Shown: in pieces, positions 14,837 through 15,904 of the stretch | How positions within the stretch are numbered: the first letter of the stretch is position 1 | How the letters are laid out: every line of letters begins with the position of its first letter | Source of the DNA: DATFPK01 sp035264885 | Lineage (GTDB): Bacteria; Actinomycetota; Thermoleophilia; Solirubrobacterales; 70-9 | Length of the DNA: 15,904 nt | NCBI GenBank assembly: GCA_035264885.1 | Contig: DATFPK010000025.1 | Location: 1 to 15,904, forward strand | Direction of reading: 5' to 3' | Notes under the pieces: model-generated | Database searches by the model: none | Told to the model about the DNA's origin: nothing | Seen by the model: the letters and a program-made list of their open reading frames with translations, nothing else | Position numbers and translations under genes: made by a program

Positions 14837-15031
14837 TCGTCCGCCAACAAGAAACCGGAGGTCAGATCCGTCGGCGGATTCGCAGCCGAAGACAGTGGAT
14901 AGGGCTTCCGGCGCTGTGCCGTCCCCGCGGATCCAGACCCAACCAGCCGCATTTTCCGACCAGACCTAATTAGCCGACCACCGCACAGCCGATACTGACG
15001 TAGAGACAACGAGTTCAGAGAAGAGACGCAT
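14837..15031 (+). promoter_or_regulatory. clpC leader region
   Basis: About 195 bases without a convincing gene, visibly less GC-rich than the flanking genes. It holds a small inverted repeat, ATCCG-TCGG-CGGAT at 14866-14879, and a second possible -10, GATACT at 14991-14996, nearer clpC. A purine-rich stretch (agagaagaga) lies just before the TTG and is the likely ribosome site. A GTG-initiated 24-codon frame at 14895-14969 has no ribosome site and is not called. Confidence 0.4.
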
Positions 15032-15904
15032 TTGTTCGAGAGATTCACAGAGCGCGCGCGACAGGTAGTCGTCCTGGCCCAGGAAGAGGCCCGCACGCTC
15101 AAGCACAACTACATCGGCACCGAGCACATCCTCCTCGGCCTGCTCCGCGAGGAGGAGGGCCTCGCCGCCCGGGTGCTCGAGTCGCTGGACATCACCGTCG
15201 AGCGCGTCCGCGCCCAGGTCGTGCGGATCGTCGGCTCCGGTGAAGAGGTCACGTCCGGCCAGATCCCGTTCACGCCGCGCGCCAAGAAGGTGCTCGAGCT
15301 GGCGCTGCGGGAGGCGTTGTCGCTCGGCCACAACTACATCGGCACCGAGCACATCCTGCTCGGCCTCGTCCGCGAGAACGAGGGCGTCGCGGCGCGCATC
15401 CTGCTCGACTTCGACGCCGACTCCGACAAGATCCGCAACGAGGTCATCCGGATGCTGTCCGGGCCCGGCGGCCGCCGTCAGGGCCAGGGTGGGGGGAGCC
15501 AGGGCGAGGGCAAGAAGTCCTCGAAGCTGCTCGACCAGTTCGGCCGCAACCTGACCAAGCTCGCCGCCGAGGGCAAGCTCGACCCGGTCGTGGGCCGCGA
15601 GACCGAGATCGAGCGGATCATGCAGATCCTCTCGCGCCGCCAGAAGAACAACCCGGTCCTGCTGGGCGAGCCGGGGGTCGGCAAGACCGCCGTCGTTGAG
15701 GGCCTGGCGACCCGGATCCACAACGGCGAGGTGCCGGAGCTGCTGAAGAACAAGCAGATCTACACGCTCGACCTGGCCGCCCTCGTCGCTGGGTCCAAGT
15801 ACCGCGGCGAGTTCGAGGAGCGCCTCAAGAAGGTGATGAAGGAGATCACCCAGCGCGGCGACATCATCCTGTTCATCGACGAGCTCCACAACCTCGTCGG
15901 CGCC
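15032..15904 (+). CDS. clpC: ATP-dependent Clp protease ATP-binding subunit ClpC (3' truncated by window)
   Basis: Hexameric AAA+ unfoldase that feeds substrates to ClpP. The 291 codons present cover the N-domain and most of the first ATPase module. Two Clp-N repeats each carry HNYIGTEHILLGL, at 25-37 and 100-112. A Gly/Gln-rich linker (GGRRQGQGGGSQGEG) follows at 146-160, then LLDQFGRNLTKLAAEGKLDPVVGRE, residues 166-190, at the start of D1. D1 has Walker A GEPGVGKT (212-219), pore loop KYRG (257 region) and Walker B ILFIDE (279-284). The start is TTG at 15032, because MFERFTERARQVV is the standard ClpC N-terminus; a purine-rich site lies just upstream. The N-domain distinguishes ClpC from ClpX; ClpB is less likely because HNYIGTEHILLGL is a ClpC/ClpA-type signature and the actinobacterial lysS-clpC order fits. 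Confidence 0.96.
   Translation, partial: MFERFTERARQVVVLAQEEARTLKHNYIGTEHILLGLLREEEGLAARVLESLDITVERVRAQVVRIVGSGEEVTSGQIPFTPRAKKVLELALREALSLGHNYIGTEHILLGLVRENEGVAARILLDFDADSDKIRNEVIRMLSGPGGRRQGQGGGSQGEGKKSSKLLDQFGRNLTKLAAEGKLDPVVGRETEIERIMQILSRRQKNNPVLLGEPGVGKTAVVEGLATRIHNGEVPELLKNKQIYTLDLAALVAGSKYRGEFEERLKKVMKEITQRGDIILFIDELHNLVGA
15104..15151 (+). repeat. Intragenic direct repeat in clpC, copy 1
   Basis: The 48 bases encode the first HNYIGTEHILLGL segment. They match 15329-15376 at 45 positions, the first 29 without a difference. The repeat follows from the duplicated Clp-N motif, but identity at silent positions is striking. Confidence 0.85.
15329..15376 (+). repeat. Intragenic direct repeat in clpC, copy 2
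   Basis: Second copy, 225 bp downstream of the first in the same frame, encoding the second Clp-N motif. It differs from copy 1 only at three positions near its 3' end. Confidence 0.85.

Noticed and set aside
14895..14969. Short GTG-started frame of 24 codons in the clpC leader
   Set aside because: There is no ribosome site, and a frame this short is expected by chance.

Overview
The window is high-GC chromosomal DNA packed with housekeeping genes, almost all on the + strand. The gene set and order (tilS, hpt, ftsH, folP, folB, folK, coaX, lysS, clpC) match a block well known from Actinobacteria such as Mycobacterium. The accessory neighbours, and the absence of folE, panC/panD and lsr2 from their usual slots, suggest a deep branch, perhaps Thermoleophilia. 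That placement is an inference. I see no mobile element, phage gene, CRISPR array, rRNA or tRNA, and no clear new multi-gene system.

Layout: (1) 1-2994 holds the 3' part of a class III nucleotide cyclase, then tilS and hpt. (2) After a 142-bp gap with two hairpin-forming repeats comes ftsH (3137-5095). (3) 5115-8207 is a tight cluster: an MAO-type flavin amine oxidase coupled to folP, then folB and folK, three steps of folate synthesis. (4) 8204-9372 is the only minus-strand block: a GST-fold protein and a small lipoprotein, coupled through ATGA and ending tail-to-tail with folK on a shared CTAG. (5) 9394-12045 holds coaX, a DusB-like tRNA dihydrouridine synthase and an alpha/beta hydrolase, all overlapping. 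(6) 12160-14761 holds greA, a small FHA protein and lysS. (7) A 270-bp promoter/leader region precedes clpC, which runs off the right edge.

The genes serve translation fidelity (TilS, Dus, LysRS), transcription elongation (GreA), protein quality control (FtsH, ClpC), purine salvage (Hpt), and folate and CoA supply (FolP/B/K, CoaX).

The most interesting signals are noncoding. A 49-nt near-perfect hairpin lies between greA and the FHA gene (12726-12774), and its G-U pairs favour folding of the + strand RNA. A TAGNNT hexamer sits exactly 6 nt before the start codon of four genes, a leaderless-promoter signature. In the 21-bp gst/coaX gap two such hexamers overlap on opposite strands. ftsH and clpC share a 26-bp promoter-like block.
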